From Chenopodium formosanum (lineage: Eukaryota; Streptophyta; Magnoliopsida; Caryophyllales; Amaranthaceae), in the NCBI GenBank assembly GCA_024500155.1, contig CM044859.1, positions 40,718,003 to 40,782,002 on the forward strand: DNA of 64,000 nucleotides. Reading direction: 5' to 3'. A program made the translations under genes and the position numbers. Under the pieces are notes generated by a model. It made no database searches, was not told where the DNA came from, and saw nothing but the letters and a program-made list of their open reading frames with translations. Position 1 is the first letter of the stretch. Each line of letters begins with the position of its first letter. This document shows positions 47,092 to 58,971 of the stretch, piece after piece.

Positions 47092-47580
47092 TGTTTTGGG
47101 TGTTTTTGTCCCTCGGGAGAGTTACAACACGAAGACTGATTCGGCTTGAGCTGTACTTGCAAAACAAATGGAGACACCGGTTGGTGTGTGCTCTGCCTCC
47201 GACGAACAAGTTAGTAACTTGAAGGGAGAGAAAAAGGTGCGGAAATTTTGGTTGGTTTCTGCTCGGATTCCAAGCTCAGATGTCTCTATCACAGGGACAG
47301 TGTGTAATAAATGGTCAAAACGTGCCCTTCACAAGAGGGAAATCTCCCTATTTATAGGGTCTCGGGATTTGTGCCCCTGATTAGGTCATTGATCCCTAAT
47401 CAGTGGTGGGTTGCGCCGCATTGCGGCTTTCTCGGGATTTGGGCCTAAAGGCCGCCATTTTTCCCTTAATTTCTGGAATGAGACCTGTCAAGCAAGGATT
47501 GGTCCACTTTGGGCCATCCTGAGGCTGACACATGGCATCCTCTGATTGGACCACATGGCGGGTTAAAATTATCCTAAACA
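47092..47580 (-). repeat. Element D: 5' LTR (489 bases)
   Basis: Same length and ends as 36521-37009. TATA on minus at 47348-47357. Drives the minus-strand gag-pol. Confidence 0.9.
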
Positions 47581-49219
47581 GAAACTATGACTGGAAGTTC
47601 GGGGATGAAAGTACAAATCCAACCTAAAAGAGATTGAACCTGCCCTAGTAATAGGCCTCTACTTTATTCTTCTCGTATTCATGTGCGCTTTCTGACTAAC
47701 ATGCAATCATTAGGTTTACCCTAAACCTGTTTATTCTATGTTGGTTGATTATTAATGCACAAATAAATCTATTATTGGCGATCACTTGAATTATAATCAT
47801 ATTACCCTAAACAAAATTATTAATTATCTTATTAAGCGTGATTACAAGTACCAATTCCCTTTAAACATGCATAAAAGGCGTGATCAAGCAATAACAATAA
47901 ATATTATCAAGAAACATAATAATAAACATCAAAATAATACTCATAATCCAAATCATAATTATCATAAATCATGTTAAAGCATAATAATAGCAAGATCCTA
48001 GGCATGATACTAACAAGATTAATAACAAACTCTAGCATGTCAATAAACAATAAAAATCAAAGCTTTAACCCTAACATGATAATAACATGAATATTTAGAA
48101 GAGAATAGGAAGCATCACAGGAATCATAATAAGCATATTCGATATTAGAAATTTTAGTTGTTACCCTAAACATGATACTAGGAAGATCAAAACACCCTAA
48201 CATGACACTAGGAATCATAATAACAATCTAAGCATGATTTCTATGTCATAATATCACTTAAACAATTAAAGCACTTACTTGGATGCCTCGTACCTCTTTC
48301 TTTCACGTCTAGGGCAAAGGTAACTTTGAACTTGGCTAGATGTGTCTAGATCTTGTGAATGCGGTATGGTGTTTGAGAAAAATCTAGTTTTGAGAAGAGA
48401 GAGAGGGAGAATAATCAAGAAATTCTTGATGAGAGTTGGTGAGAGAGAGAAAATTAGAGAGAATTCCTAAGAATTGATAAGAATTAATAGAAGTTGATGA
48501 TTGAAAATGGAGGTCTAAGGAGGCTATTTATAGAGAAAATCAGCCGGATATGGTAAAAAAACGAATCAGAGTTTTGAAAAGAATAAAACACAATTGCAGC
48601 GCCAAACACGCAGCTGTCACCAGGCGACAGAGCTGTCGTATGCGCTAGAAATAATTTTCCACGCATTTTCTTATTTTGATTAAATTTAAGCGTACGAGAG
48701 GGCAAAACTGTATTTTCCTTAAAAACACTTCTTTTATTCTGATTATAAATCTTAAAAGTCAACTAAAATCAATTTATCAATGCTAATCAAATTAGGAATA
48801 AAAAGAACCTTCTAAAAGATTCTAGAAAACTATCATCAATCCTAATCACATTAGGATTTATAAATCATAATAGGCCCTCTTCTAGATCATTGGGCCGCAT
48901 ATAAATATCAAACCGGGCCCAGTTTAGTAATTTGGCTTTCACTTCCTCATTATTCATCGGAATTGGGCTTATAATATATCGTTGGAAAGCTCTTTTCGAA
49001 CCCAAACCAACTACACTATTTTAGACCCTTTCCATAGACCAAACCAAACTGGATTGTCTGTTTTCTTAAAATAGGTTTTCAAAACAGAGAGAAAGAGAAT
49101 AATTATAAGCTAATTGCAGCACTAGACTTTCCACACTTTCACCTCATTTGATTATGATTTGACGTGAAAGGTACTCATCACTAGGTTTGGTTTTGGGGAG
49201 ACACAAATGGGTTTCTACA
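47581..49219 (-). repeat. Element C: 3' LTR, right piece
   Basis: Resumes C's LTR after D. It ends ggtttctaca at 49219, beside the polypurine tract on minus (gaagccctaactttgac). TATA on minus near 48525-48534; the CpG-rich gcgccaaacacgcagctgtc cluster is at 48597-48655. Confidence 0.85.
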
Positions 49220-50160
49220 GAAGCCCTAACTTTGACTAAGTTTGGAGAAACGCAAGTTTCGAAAACAAAAGTCAAAGTAGCAAAAGGGACAGAGAATGAA
49301 TCAGAACGTTCTGCGATCCTAAATCATTCTTGTAATGCCGATACCTGCAAACTAGCGTTAGTTAAACAGATAAGAGAGTTAAGAAATACGTATCTTGCAC
49401 CGTCAAGCACACGTCTCTAGAGGAGTAACCGATTTGTTGTTGTTGCATTGCTGTTGTTGACAATCTTCCACAAGCTAGGGAACGCCATCCTGCTGTTTGT
49501 TTTGACGATCTTCTGCAAGCTAGAGAATACCGCCTGAAGACTGCTCCACTTGTAACTGCCTCCAATTCCGTCGTGATAGACTTCTACAAGCTAATGAACC
49601 CCATTGAAGATTGCTTCGCCTGTAACTACCTTCTAGCGCTCTGTGACCATCTTCCGCAAGCTAGGGAACACGATCGAAGATTGCTTCGCCTGAAACTATC
49701 CTCATTTGTTGTGACAATACCCTGAAGAGTATCACCGAAGACCAACGCCTGTAGATCCTTTGCTTTGCTATGCCAGTACGTCGGCGCTTTTGCTGTTTTT
49801 GAACTAGTATGTCGGTGCCTTTTTATTATGAACCATTATGTCGGTGCTTTTTGTATATGTATGAACCATTGTGTTGGTGCCTTTGCAGTGAGCCAATGTT
49901 TAGGAGCTTTAAGCTAAGTGAGACGATCATTTATCAGGTCGATCACCTAATGCAATTGTAACCGAACCGATTATTAAATCATGTCAAATTGCTTATAGGG
50001 GCTAACTAGCGTACCAAGGAACCCAAAATTGCTGTATAAGGTCGAAATAATCGTTCTGAGTGGCTTAGAGCTGTTTCGCCGCTGAAACGTCGCTGGCGCC
50101 AAGATTTAGCTCTGTCGCCAGACGCTGCACTCTGTCGCCGGGCGACAGAGCTGTCGTTTG
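49220..50160 (-). mobile_element. Element C: 3' non-coding region with degenerate repeats
   Basis: Degenerate roughly 70-base units built on gacgatcttctgcaagctag (49450-49720), then tatgtcggtgcctttt-type repeats (49780-49890). In reverse both correspond to B (7780-8400). From 50080 a dense ctgtcgcc / ggcgccag cluster precedes the antisense gene. Confidence 0.65.
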
Positions 50161-50190
50161 GCGCCAGAATCGGGATTTTCGTATAAATCC
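50080..50190 (+). promoter_or_regulatory. Putative promoter of C's first antisense gene
   Basis: A CpG-rich cluster (gctggcgcc, ctgtcgccagacgctgc, ctgtcgccgggcgacagagc, gtttggcgccag) is followed by tataaat at 50182-50188 on plus. It has the same order of parts as the sense promoter in C's own LTR. Confidence 0.5.
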
Positions 50191-50251
50191 CTTTTCTTCT
50201 TCATTTTCGCTGTTGTTGTTCTTTTCCTTCGAAAATCGCTGCGGAAGTTCG

Positions 50252-51632
50252 AAATGCTCAATCTTGCTTGTTTCTCAACCAAATTTGCTCTGCTGGGGAA
50301 GCCGCTACATCCGGGTGACTACCGTCCATGTTCGAGAGTTGATCCTCTCAGTATAATCTTTTGCATAGCTAACGTCTTTGTATTGCTTTTTGGTAGATGT
50401 TTATCTCATAGGTATTCTTTGTAAGAGCCTGAGGTGTTATACCGGCCATGGGGCGGTTTGGTTGTCCCTAGGCTAGTCGCGCAGTACACTACGGAGCGTC
50501 GCTACTTCCTAGGGACATATAGGGCGGCGGCGTACCTAGGAGGGAGAGTTTCTATTCAGCACTCCTTGGATATTTTTTTCGTCCTTGCTTCTCCACCACG
50601 TCACATGTTCAATGACGTGAGGCTGCTCAGCATGTCAGAGAGGTCGCCTGCTGGTACCCCTTGGCGATCTCATGCGATTCCAGGGCGGTGCTACGAGGAG
50701 GAGTTGCTGCCGTTGTTAGCTCTGGCCCCTGTTCTGTCTGCGTAGGCGGCGGTATGATTTTTATCTTTTACCCTTTGCTAAGTAGCCCCCAAGTAATATT
50801 TTACTCACTTTGGTTTGCTTTTTGTCAGGCTAGGCCTACTGAGTTTGTGCCCCCTCGTATGTTCATCCACTACCTGGGGACATACAGGCCTATCGAGGAG
50901 ATGATTCCTCTAGCTCCCAAGGATCAGCGCTTTGTTGAGCGATCCATTCCTCGCCACCAGACTCGGGTGAGTTGTTTACTTGTTATTTGTTCATTCCTGT
51001 CTTGTATTGTTACTAACTTTATATCTTTGGCAGTTCTCGCGCGAGGTGGTTACGCCGATGGCGAGGTGCATAGATGCCTTCCTTAGCCAGCTCGTACAGA
51101 TAAGGAATGTGGCTACCTATCGTCGCGACGACGCTGTTTAGGAGGTAGCTTTTTCTCTTATTTCTACATTGTTATATCTTTATTGCTCCTCGTACTCGGA
51201 CGAGACCATTCCTCCTCGTACTCGAACGAGACCCGAGGTTCGAAGAGAGCCGACGAGGTCTAGCTCGAGGCGTCGCCGCACTAGTTCTGGCGATCGGAGT
51301 GGTCGATTAGATGATGCCCGGAGCGAGGCGGTGGAGGGCTTGGGCTCTTCATCTGAGGGTGCACAGGTTGGGTCGGTAGGCCAGGGAGAGGCGACTTCGG
51401 CTCTGAGAGGTGGTGGGATGTACGAGGTCGGCTCGTCATCGCAGCATCCTCCACAGCCTCAGCCTATGTCGGTTTATCAAGGCGACCTTGGGTGGACGGG
51501 TCCAGAGCTGAATTTTCCTCCTCCTTGAGCGACTAGAGCTGGAGCTGGTGGGGAGCATACTCCTCGTTTTGCGTAGTTCTTTGATATGATGAACATTCCA
51601 CATCATCTGCGTCCTCCACGCCGTAGTTGTAC
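50252..51632 (+). pseudogene. First antisense gene of C, unrecognised, intron-containing
   Basis: Antisense to C. Likely starts at ATG 50252. Exon sequence at 50434-50749 reads RPWGGLVVPRLVAQY and continues, with a TAG near 50743. Candidate introns: about 50750-50828 (gtatga...ttgtcag) and 50967-51033 (gtgagt...ttggcag). Splicing both out keeps one frame across ARPTEFVPPRMF and FSREVVTPMARC, up to a stop near 51138. A further exon (about 51200-51530) codes a Ser/Arg-rich then Gly/Pro-rich tail and may extend to 51632. I do not recognise the family; a link to plant mobile-domain-like proteins of Tat elements is only a thought. Stops make this copy non-functional. Confidence 0.5.
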
Positions 51633-52281
51633 CTATGTTGTATTTACTTGTATAAGACTTTGCCTGATTGACTCACTTGTTAGACATATTTGTATATACA
51701 TATTATTATCTATTATGACTGCATTATCTTTGCATTTATTTTTCATTTTTATGTGCATATGTGTGTGTGTAAAAAAATTGTGATAAAAATTAATTTTGCG
51801 CAAAAACTTCCGTCATTTTTATTATTAATGGAGGGTATCCGACTTTCTCCCCCAAAAAGAAAAAAAATGAAAAATTGAATTGGCAACAAACCTAAAATTA
51901 AATAAAGTCTAAATAAATCCGAAAAAGAAAAATTGAAGGAAAATATATGAAATTAATATGTAAGGGTATTTGTAAAAAGGGATAAAATCGTAAATTCATT
52001 GTACGAGTTGGAATTATAGCCAGAAAAACGCAGTTTGAATATCTCGTTGATAAAACACTGCAACGCCACGTGTCGCCACGCGTTTTGTGCTGGCGCCAGG
52101 CGTTGCTGTTGTCAGCAAGCGGCAGACTCTGTCGCCAGGCGACAGAGTTGTCGTTTGGCGTTGAAGTGTGCTGACTCCGAGTCCTTTCCGGATTAAAACT
52201 ACATCGATTTTTGTGCATAACTGCTGAATTTCTTCTTAACTCCGGCAGATTATCATAGTCTTAGCTTCTTAATAAATAATC
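51633..52281 (+). other. Spacer between C's two antisense genes, with CpG-rich cluster
   Basis: AT-rich up to 52050. 52065-52165 then holds a CpG-rich cluster (cacgtgtcgccacgcg, tggcgccaggcgttgc, ctgtcgccaggcgacagag), ending about 115 bases before the next gene's ATG. I see no clear TATA box. Confidence 0.5.
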
Positions 52282-53763
52282 ATGTCTTTAGTTACTAAGC
52301 ATTTTACCAATTTCACTCGTGAATGGTGTCGGTCTTTAACTACTAAAGAGAGAAAAAAAACTTGACTTTTCACATGGGAGGTATTTATGGTGTTAAGGGG
52401 GTAGATCTTGATATAAATTTTATTCATACCGCCTTAGAATATTAGGACACATATCCTCATTGTTTTAGACTAGGGTGTGATGAAATTAGCCCTTTAGCGG
52501 AAGAATTTGGTGCCATCCTAGGCTTCCCTTCATTAGATCTTGCGGTAATCCCTAGAATAAATGAATATTATTATAAAGATTTTGAGCTCTTCTTTAATTT
52601 ATGAGACAAAGATCTAACAAATGTTGTAGATGGTAGTGTAGTTAATTTAAAAGAATTTGCACGCCATTACTTTGATAGACCTTATTATGAATCTTTCCAT
52701 GTTTATAGAAGAAGGGCTTTTCTCTTTGCATGCTTAATAAATATCTTCTCACTAGTGGTAAAACTAATGAGGGTCAAGCAATTATATTCACTGTTTTGGA
52801 GCAAATTGAATCTGGAAGAAATCCAATGCCATTAATTGTTGGAGAGACTATGCTTAGTCTTGATGAATTGAAAAGAAATCCAAAAGCAATTTTTCGGGGC
52901 TCTCTAATTTTATTACAGGTAGAAATATTATATTTTTAATTACAGAAATCAAAAACATATTTTTTGTATAGTAATATTAATTTATTTGCGTTGAATTTTT
53001 ACAGATATGGCTAATGGAGAGACTGGAATTAATTAGTCCTCCTGACAACATTGAAAAATACACTCCGAATTGCTTTGTGAGGCTAAAGAAGCGTTTCTCT
53101 GAGATGGGTCGCTATGAGTGGGATAAAGTTTTTTCCTCTTGCAACTTTGCTATCAAGTAGGTCGTCCCATGGTAGAAAATTGAGAAGATGGTTGGTGTCA
53201 ACAAGGAACCCTTCTGCCATCTTCCAAGCTTAACCAAGATGACTTTTTATTATCCCTGGAGGGTAAAAAGGCAGTACAGTCTACTTCAAACAATTCCTTG
53301 TGGGGATCTTCGTTGTCCCTATGAATTCCCTGTTTCACAAGAAGTAGAGAAATTTGACGCATATTGGAGCGCTAGATTATGGGAAGTGATTACCCAAAAG
53401 GTTACTCCTTCCTTGCCTAATGATGTTAAGAGGTGGCTTCTCAAGAAACCTTTAAAGGACATGAAGAAAAATCAGAGTAAATCCAATGTGAAGAATCATC
53501 TAGGTGACAAAGTGATTCCTATTAAGGAACGCTTGGGTGAAAAGATTGAATTCAAAACACCTATGATGCCTAAGAAGAAAGGCTCTACAAAGGATAGAGG
53601 GAAAAGAAAAGCTGACACTTTAGAGAAGAAGGTTTGGGTAGAAATGAAACGTGGAGTCCTAGCTAAGGGAGAAACCATTTACTCCAAGATTGAATGTAGG
53701 TCCTCCAAAGGATGCCTACTAGCTAAAGTCATAAATGATGGAGAGGATGCAGATAAAAATTGA
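52282..53763 (+). pseudogene. Second antisense gene of C: DUF7745-like, one intron
   Basis: Antisense to C. From ATG 52282 the conceptual protein, after an early frameshift near 52360, shows the pattern known for the plant DUF7745 / retroelement-associated family: DLDINFIHTALEY, then a stop where W-D is expected, CDEISPLAEEFGAILGFP, then WLMERLELISPP after the intron. Candidate intron 52919-53004 (gtagaaat...ttttacag, 86 bases). The second exon continues through PYEFPVSQEVEKFDAYW and ends in a Lys-rich tail, stop at 53761. Two stops (near 52442 and 52602), a frameshift near 52735 and stops near 53158 break it. The family has no established biochemical role that I know of. Confidence 0.62.
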
Positions 53764-54363
53764 AAAAGAGCAAAGAAAGAGAAGAAAGATTGAAGCATTG
53801 CTTAACTTCCAATTTATTAGACTTAGTTTTAAATTTAGAGTTAATTTGTTTTATTAAGCTTTTATTTAAAATTCCATCGATAATGTAATTTTTATTTTAT
53901 TTTATTAATGAAATCTCAGCCTTTAAATTAAATCAACTTCTTTAAATTTAATTTATTAAAGCAATGAAAACAGAAAATTTTATTTTTCTTGAAATTTTTA
54001 GAGTACAGAAATCGAAGATTTTCCGAAAAACATCAAAATTTGCCCAAGTACTCGCGTTGTTGCCTTGCGGTGTAGTCTGTCGCCGGCGACAAGCTTTTTT
54101 TATGTGACGCTGCTGTTCCGTCGAATTTCTCTTTATTTCATGGATAGGAGGTTTGCGAAAATTAAAGTGGCCGCACCCGTAAAGGGTTGCCTACGTATCC
54201 TTTCCTCTGGAATCAGGCCAAACGTAGCTCTCTTGAGTATCCTATTCAAGTAATTATGGGTAGTAATTTTTAAGTTGGTCAAGATTTGTCATGTTCGAAA
54301 ACTCATTGCCATCCATGTCAGTTAGTTTTGCTGCACCTCCTGACAGACAATAAAGGGTCCGGA
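53764..54363 (-). other. Element C: spacer holding the conserved stem motif
   Basis: AT-rich; a short ctgtcgccggcgacaag inverted repeat lies at 54078-54094 and the conserved stem motif at 54185-54230. Nothing else recognised. Confidence 0.5.
54185..54230 (-). other. Conserved ctacgt...acgtag stem motif (C copy)
   Basis: On plus gttgcctacgtatccttt, then ggaatcaggcc, then acgtagctc. The hexamers are kept while the loop between them varies. It lies about 135 bases downstream of the integrase end, so it marks the end of pol. Confidence 0.6.
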
Positions 54364-54669
54364 CTAATTAGGCCTAAATTTGCCTCTTGGATCCAAAACA
54401 TTTTTCCTTAATACTTTTAACACTAAGTCTCCTACTTTGATGTTTCTTGTGTTGACCTTCTTGTTGAAATGTCTAGCCATACAAGTTTGATTACATTGGG
54501 TATGATGTAGCGCTTCTAGTCGCTTTTCATCAAGTAGAATTAGCTCTTCATATCTTGCTCTAGTCCATTCGACTTCATCAAGTTTACTTTCTAGTGCAAT
54601 GCATAGGGACGTATCTATAGCTCTACAGGTTGTATGGAAACCATTAAAAAGTGTGGCGCTAAAGTCCAA
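54364..54669 (-). pseudogene. Integrase C-terminal remnant of C
   Basis: About 100 codons on minus. Motifs ARYEEL, LLDEKRLEALHH, MARHFNKKV, VGDLVLKVLR and DPRGKFRPN are the C-terminal part of Ty3/gypsy (Tat/Athila) integrase, beyond the catalytic core. Everything upstream (gag, protease, RT, RNase H, integrase core) is missing; the sequence to the right is the 5' untranslated region, so an internal deletion joined the two. It shows C descends from an autonomous element and fixes its orientation as minus. Confidence 0.85.
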
Positions 54670-55719
54670 ATTGTGGCGCCATTACTGGAATGTTAATCTG
54701 GGAGTGCTTTCGGTATTATAACTCTACGGGACATGCCTAAAGTCGTACTAAGTCAGTTTTGATTAAATTATTAGACTTTAATTACTCAAATTAATTAATT
54801 AATTAATTAATTAGGCAAAGTCCTTCATTAATCAAATTATTTAGTCTTAAACACAAGTCAAACAAACGGTTAGGAAAAACACATAGAGTATGCACAACAA
54901 ATAATCACAATTAGGCAAGTAGGCGCAACATGATGCAATGAGTTTACAACCTAACCATGGCTCTAGTTCTCTAAAGTTTGGGATATGGGTTAGACAAAGA
55001 GGGTCCATGGTTACTTTTCCGGATGCACCGCGCGGAAGCCTTACCTTTTGAAGGGTTGGCGCGAGTGGATGGGACACCGCGAGTTAGAAACTCGCTTCCA
55101 TGGTTTGGTGAATTCAACATTCTCAGATGCACCCTTTGTTGCACAGAGCGTTCAATCAGGTAGATGGAGCATGAATTCCCAGAGGGTTATGTCCATATAA
55201 AGAACACATATGGGTTTTAGAAAAGTGAGAAAAACTCAATCAGGAAGTAGGATCGAGCAAACAGTGCTAAAAACTGGTCTAAATTAGAACGCATAAATCT
55301 GGCTCGGTATTGGAAGAACTTGGCGCCAGCGAACATAGGCCGTCGCCGCAATTTGGTTCTGCCGCCTGGCGGCAGAGTCAAATCCTCGGCGACAGATTCT
55401 GTTTCCTAACACAAGTTCATACACGCCTCAGCAGCTTTCTGTGCTAGATAAAATTTTCCAGTTTCCCGCAGCATTATTTTGATCGTAGTAGTGAAAGATA
55501 TTACTCAAATTTCCTACGTGTAAAAATCCTATGTTTTAACTCATTACGGATGGTCGTTCCAATGAGATCTTTTTTTATGCATATGACAATAATGTTAATC
55601 AAAATTATGCACATGAAATACTTAGAACTTTTCGAGTCTTATCCACTCATTCTAAATAATTGCCAAAATAAGTTTTAGGCATTGAAATAGAAATCCTCCC
55701 CAGTGGAGTCGCCAAAAAC
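54670..55719 (-). mobile_element. Element C: 5' untranslated region and primer-binding site
   Basis: Non-coding; similar in reverse to 3989-4975 of B. It includes an (ATTA)n run at 54785-54815 and a gcgccagc / ctggcggcag cluster at 55318-55400. Primer-binding site at 55694-55719 (on minus ttggcgactccactggggag). Confidence 0.7.
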
Positions 55720-57657
55720 TGTAGGGAATATTACAAGCATTACCCCAAACTTGAACCCCACTGTGTTCATACACTTAAGTATGGTGGCGTCCAAAGGGAA
55801 GGAAGCTTGAGCAAAAGAGTCGCCAACAAGTTTTAGGAACTTGTAAATCGTTCACATGGTGAAGGTTACACCCGTTAACGATCAAGGAGATCGTCAACTC
55901 CGATAGGTCTGGAACCATGACTGGAAGTTCGGGGATGAAGGTACAAATCCAACCTAAAAGAGATTGAACCTGCCCTAATAATATGCCTCTACTTTATTCT
56001 TCTTGTATTCATGTGCGCTTTCTAACTAACATGCAATCATTAGGTTTACCCTAAACATGTTTAATCTATGTTGGTTGAATATTAATGCACAAATAAATCA
56101 ATTATTGGCGATCACTTAAATTATAATCATATTACCCTAAAAAAGATTATTAATTATCTTATTAAGCGTGATTACAAGTACCAATTCCCTTTAAACATGC
56201 ATAAAAGGCATGATCAAGCAATAACAATAAATATTATCAAGCAACATAATAATAAACATCAAAATAATACTCATAATCCAAATCATAATTATCATAAATC
56301 ATGTTAAAGCATAATAATAGCAAGATCCTAGGCATGATACTAACAATATTAATAACAAACCCTAGCATTTTACTAAACAATAAAAATCAAAGCTTTAACC
56401 CTAACATGATACTAACATGAATATTAGGAAGAGAATAGGAAGCATCACAAGAATCATAATAAGCATATTTGATATTAGAAATTTTAGCTGTTACCCTAAA
56501 CATGATACTGGAAAGATTAAAACACCCTAACATGACACTAGGAAGATCAAATTACCCTAACATGACACTAGGAATCAAAATAACAATCTAAGCATGATTT
56601 CTATATCATAATATCAATTAAACAATTAAAGCACTTACTTGGATGCCTCGTACCTCTTCTTTAACGTCTAGGGCAAAGGCAACTTCGAACTTGGCTAGAT
56701 GTGTCTAGATCTTGTGAATGCGGTACGGTGTTTGAGAAAAAACTACTTTGAAAAGAGAGAGAGAGAGAGAATAATTAAGAAATTCTTGATGAGAGTTAGT
56801 GAGATAGAGAATTAGAAAGAATTCCTAAGAATTTATAGAAGTTGACGATTGAAAACGGAGGTCTAAGGAGGCTATTTATAGAGAAAATCAGCCTGATATG
56901 ATAAAAAACGAATCAGAGTTTCGAAAAGAATAAAACACGACTGCAGCGCCAAATACGCGCCTGTCGCGAGACGACAGATCTGCCGCCAAGCGCTAGGTCT
57001 TTTGCCAGGCGACAAAGTTGTCGTATGGCGCTAGAAATAATTTTCCACGCGTTTTCTTATTTTGATAAAATTTAAGCGTACGAGAGGGAAAAATTGCATT
57101 TTTGTTAAAAACATTTCTTTTATTCTAATTAAAACTCTTATAAGTCAACTAAAGTCAATTTATCAATGCTAATCAAATTAAGAATGAATAGAAGCTTCTA
57201 GAAGATTCTAGAAGACTATAATTAATCCTAATGACATTAGGAATGATAAATCATAATAGGCTCTCCTCTAGATCATTGGGTCGCATATAAATATCAAACC
57301 GGGCCCAGTTTAGTAATTTGGTCATAACTTCCTCATTATTCATCGGAATTGGGCTTATAATATATTATTGGAAAGCTCTTTTCGAATCCGACCCAACTAC
57401 AGTATTATTGGACCCTTGTCATGTCTAAAGAGTCAGTGAATTGGAATTACATTGATTTGGCGCAAAATGGTCCGACCAAACCAAACTGGATTGGGTGTTT
57501 TCTTAAAAATAGGTTTTCAAAAACAGAGAGAAAGAGAAGAATTAAAAGCTAACCGCAACACTAGACTTTCCACACTTTCACCTCATTCGATTATGATTCG
57601 ACGTGAAAGGTACTCATACAAGATTTGGTTTTGAGGAGACACAAATGGGTTTCTATA
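55720..57657 (-). repeat. Element C: 5' LTR
   Basis: TGTAGGGAATATTAC...GGTTTCTATA on plus (outer end mutated from TACA), about 1.94 kb. TATA on minus near 56872-56881, with a CpG-rich gcgccaaatacgcgcctgtc cluster at 56942-57050 on its upstream side. Followed by GGAGG. It carries two small insertions relative to the 3' LTR, one of them extending the cluster. Confidence 0.88.
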
Positions 57658-58825
57658 GGAGGCCACTTTCAATCAGTAATATTAATGCATAATTAATATT
57701 ACAGCTTACTCTTAACTGAAACATTCGGGTTACACCCAAGCAACTAACGAGCCGAAGCGACGAATTAATTCCGAAGGAATTAATGAGTCAACCGAGTAAT
57801 TTATATTTAGACTTCGGAAATTTAAGCTTGGAGCATCGAAACCGAGCGTCGGAGAATCTCAAAATGTTAAGCCAAAATTTAGGAATTGGAGAGACGAAAA
57901 AATGCTTCAAGTAACAAGAAAAAACCCTAGCCACGCAAAAACAAGGGAAGTGCGCCAAATAGGAGCGTACCACGTGGCAGCGCACGTGACAACCACGTTG
58001 GCAGCCACCAAGTGGTAGCAGCCACGTTGACAGCCACCAAGTGGCAGCAACCACGTTTGCGTCCACCAAGTGGCAGCTACCAAGTGGACGCACGCCACGT
58101 TGGCAGCGCGCCATGTGGCAACGCATGTGGCAAGGGGGGCCGTGGACCTGGGTGATGGGTCATGGACACGGGCCTAAAGAAAGAGGCCCAACTGAACCCA
58201 ATTTGGGGCTCAAGGTTGGGTGACACATGGTTATCTCACAATGCATGTGAGTTGCCTTAGGGACCAAGTGAGAAAGTGGTCCTCACCTAACCATGTGACA
58301 CTTGTTACTTGTTCCTTGGTTTATTTAACTAAGGGTTGAATTCATCAATCATTCCTTGTGGGATATTTTTGTGGAAAAGTCCCACACTGAAAGATGAGTG
58401 GAATTCACAAGGAAGCTTTCCTTATAAATAGCCAAGGCATGGCTTGGGATTACTTACTTGAGTAAGGTTGGAACAGGGATCACTAGTAGTGAAAACCTTT
58501 GAACTCAAGATTTGAAAAAGGTATCACATTTGTGAAAGCCTTTGAACTCAATTACTCGGATTTTTCGGTCGAGTCTGTCTAACCCCAAGACATTGGACCT
58601 AGTCCGTGATCGTTTTGCGGGTGGATCATCGTTGGAGGCCTTTGTATTTTCAAGGCTAGCTTTCAAGTAAGAGCCCTAGTGGTCGGACGAAGCGCGCTTC
58701 AGAGGTAATTTTATTATCTTAATCTTGTCATTAAGTTATTTATGTTTATGGTTTTATTTATTGCAAGTGCGGTCTTGTATTTTGGGTCTATTTCCATGGT
58801 GAGTCGGACTCACCAAACCCCAACA
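57658..58825 (+). repeat. Element F: 3' LTR, right piece
   Basis: Continues from 36324 and matches 16345-17440. TATA at about 58419-58430; CpG-rich ccacgtggcagc cluster at 57945-58140. Ends ccccaaca, followed by CATTG (58826-58830), the same five bases as before the 5' LTR. Confidence 0.88.
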
Positions 58826-58830
58826 CATTG

Positions 58831-58971
58831 CCCATAAGCTCAGGAAGGTTCCTGGTGGCGCCACCCCCAGCAAGCCATCCCAGAAGCCATGATGCCCCTA
58901 AGCGGGTATCGAAGAGTGGCAAGCCACTCAACACTTCTATCGGCTCAGCAGCAGCAGGCGGAAGCAAAGTT
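58831..58971 (+). pseudogene. Element E antisense gene, continuation after F
   Basis: Removing F and one CATTG copy joins this to 16239 in the same reading frame, giving a Lys/Pro/Ser-rich segment (KLRKVPGGATPSKPS) before a TGA at about 58890. The GC-rich codon usage matches the upstream exons. It is cut at 58971 by a Tekay-like element. Confidence 0.65.

Noticed and set aside
36521..47580. Clean target-site duplication for element D
   Set aside because: Left flank gaat and right flank gaaac agree only partly; a degraded duplication is possible but I would not claim it.
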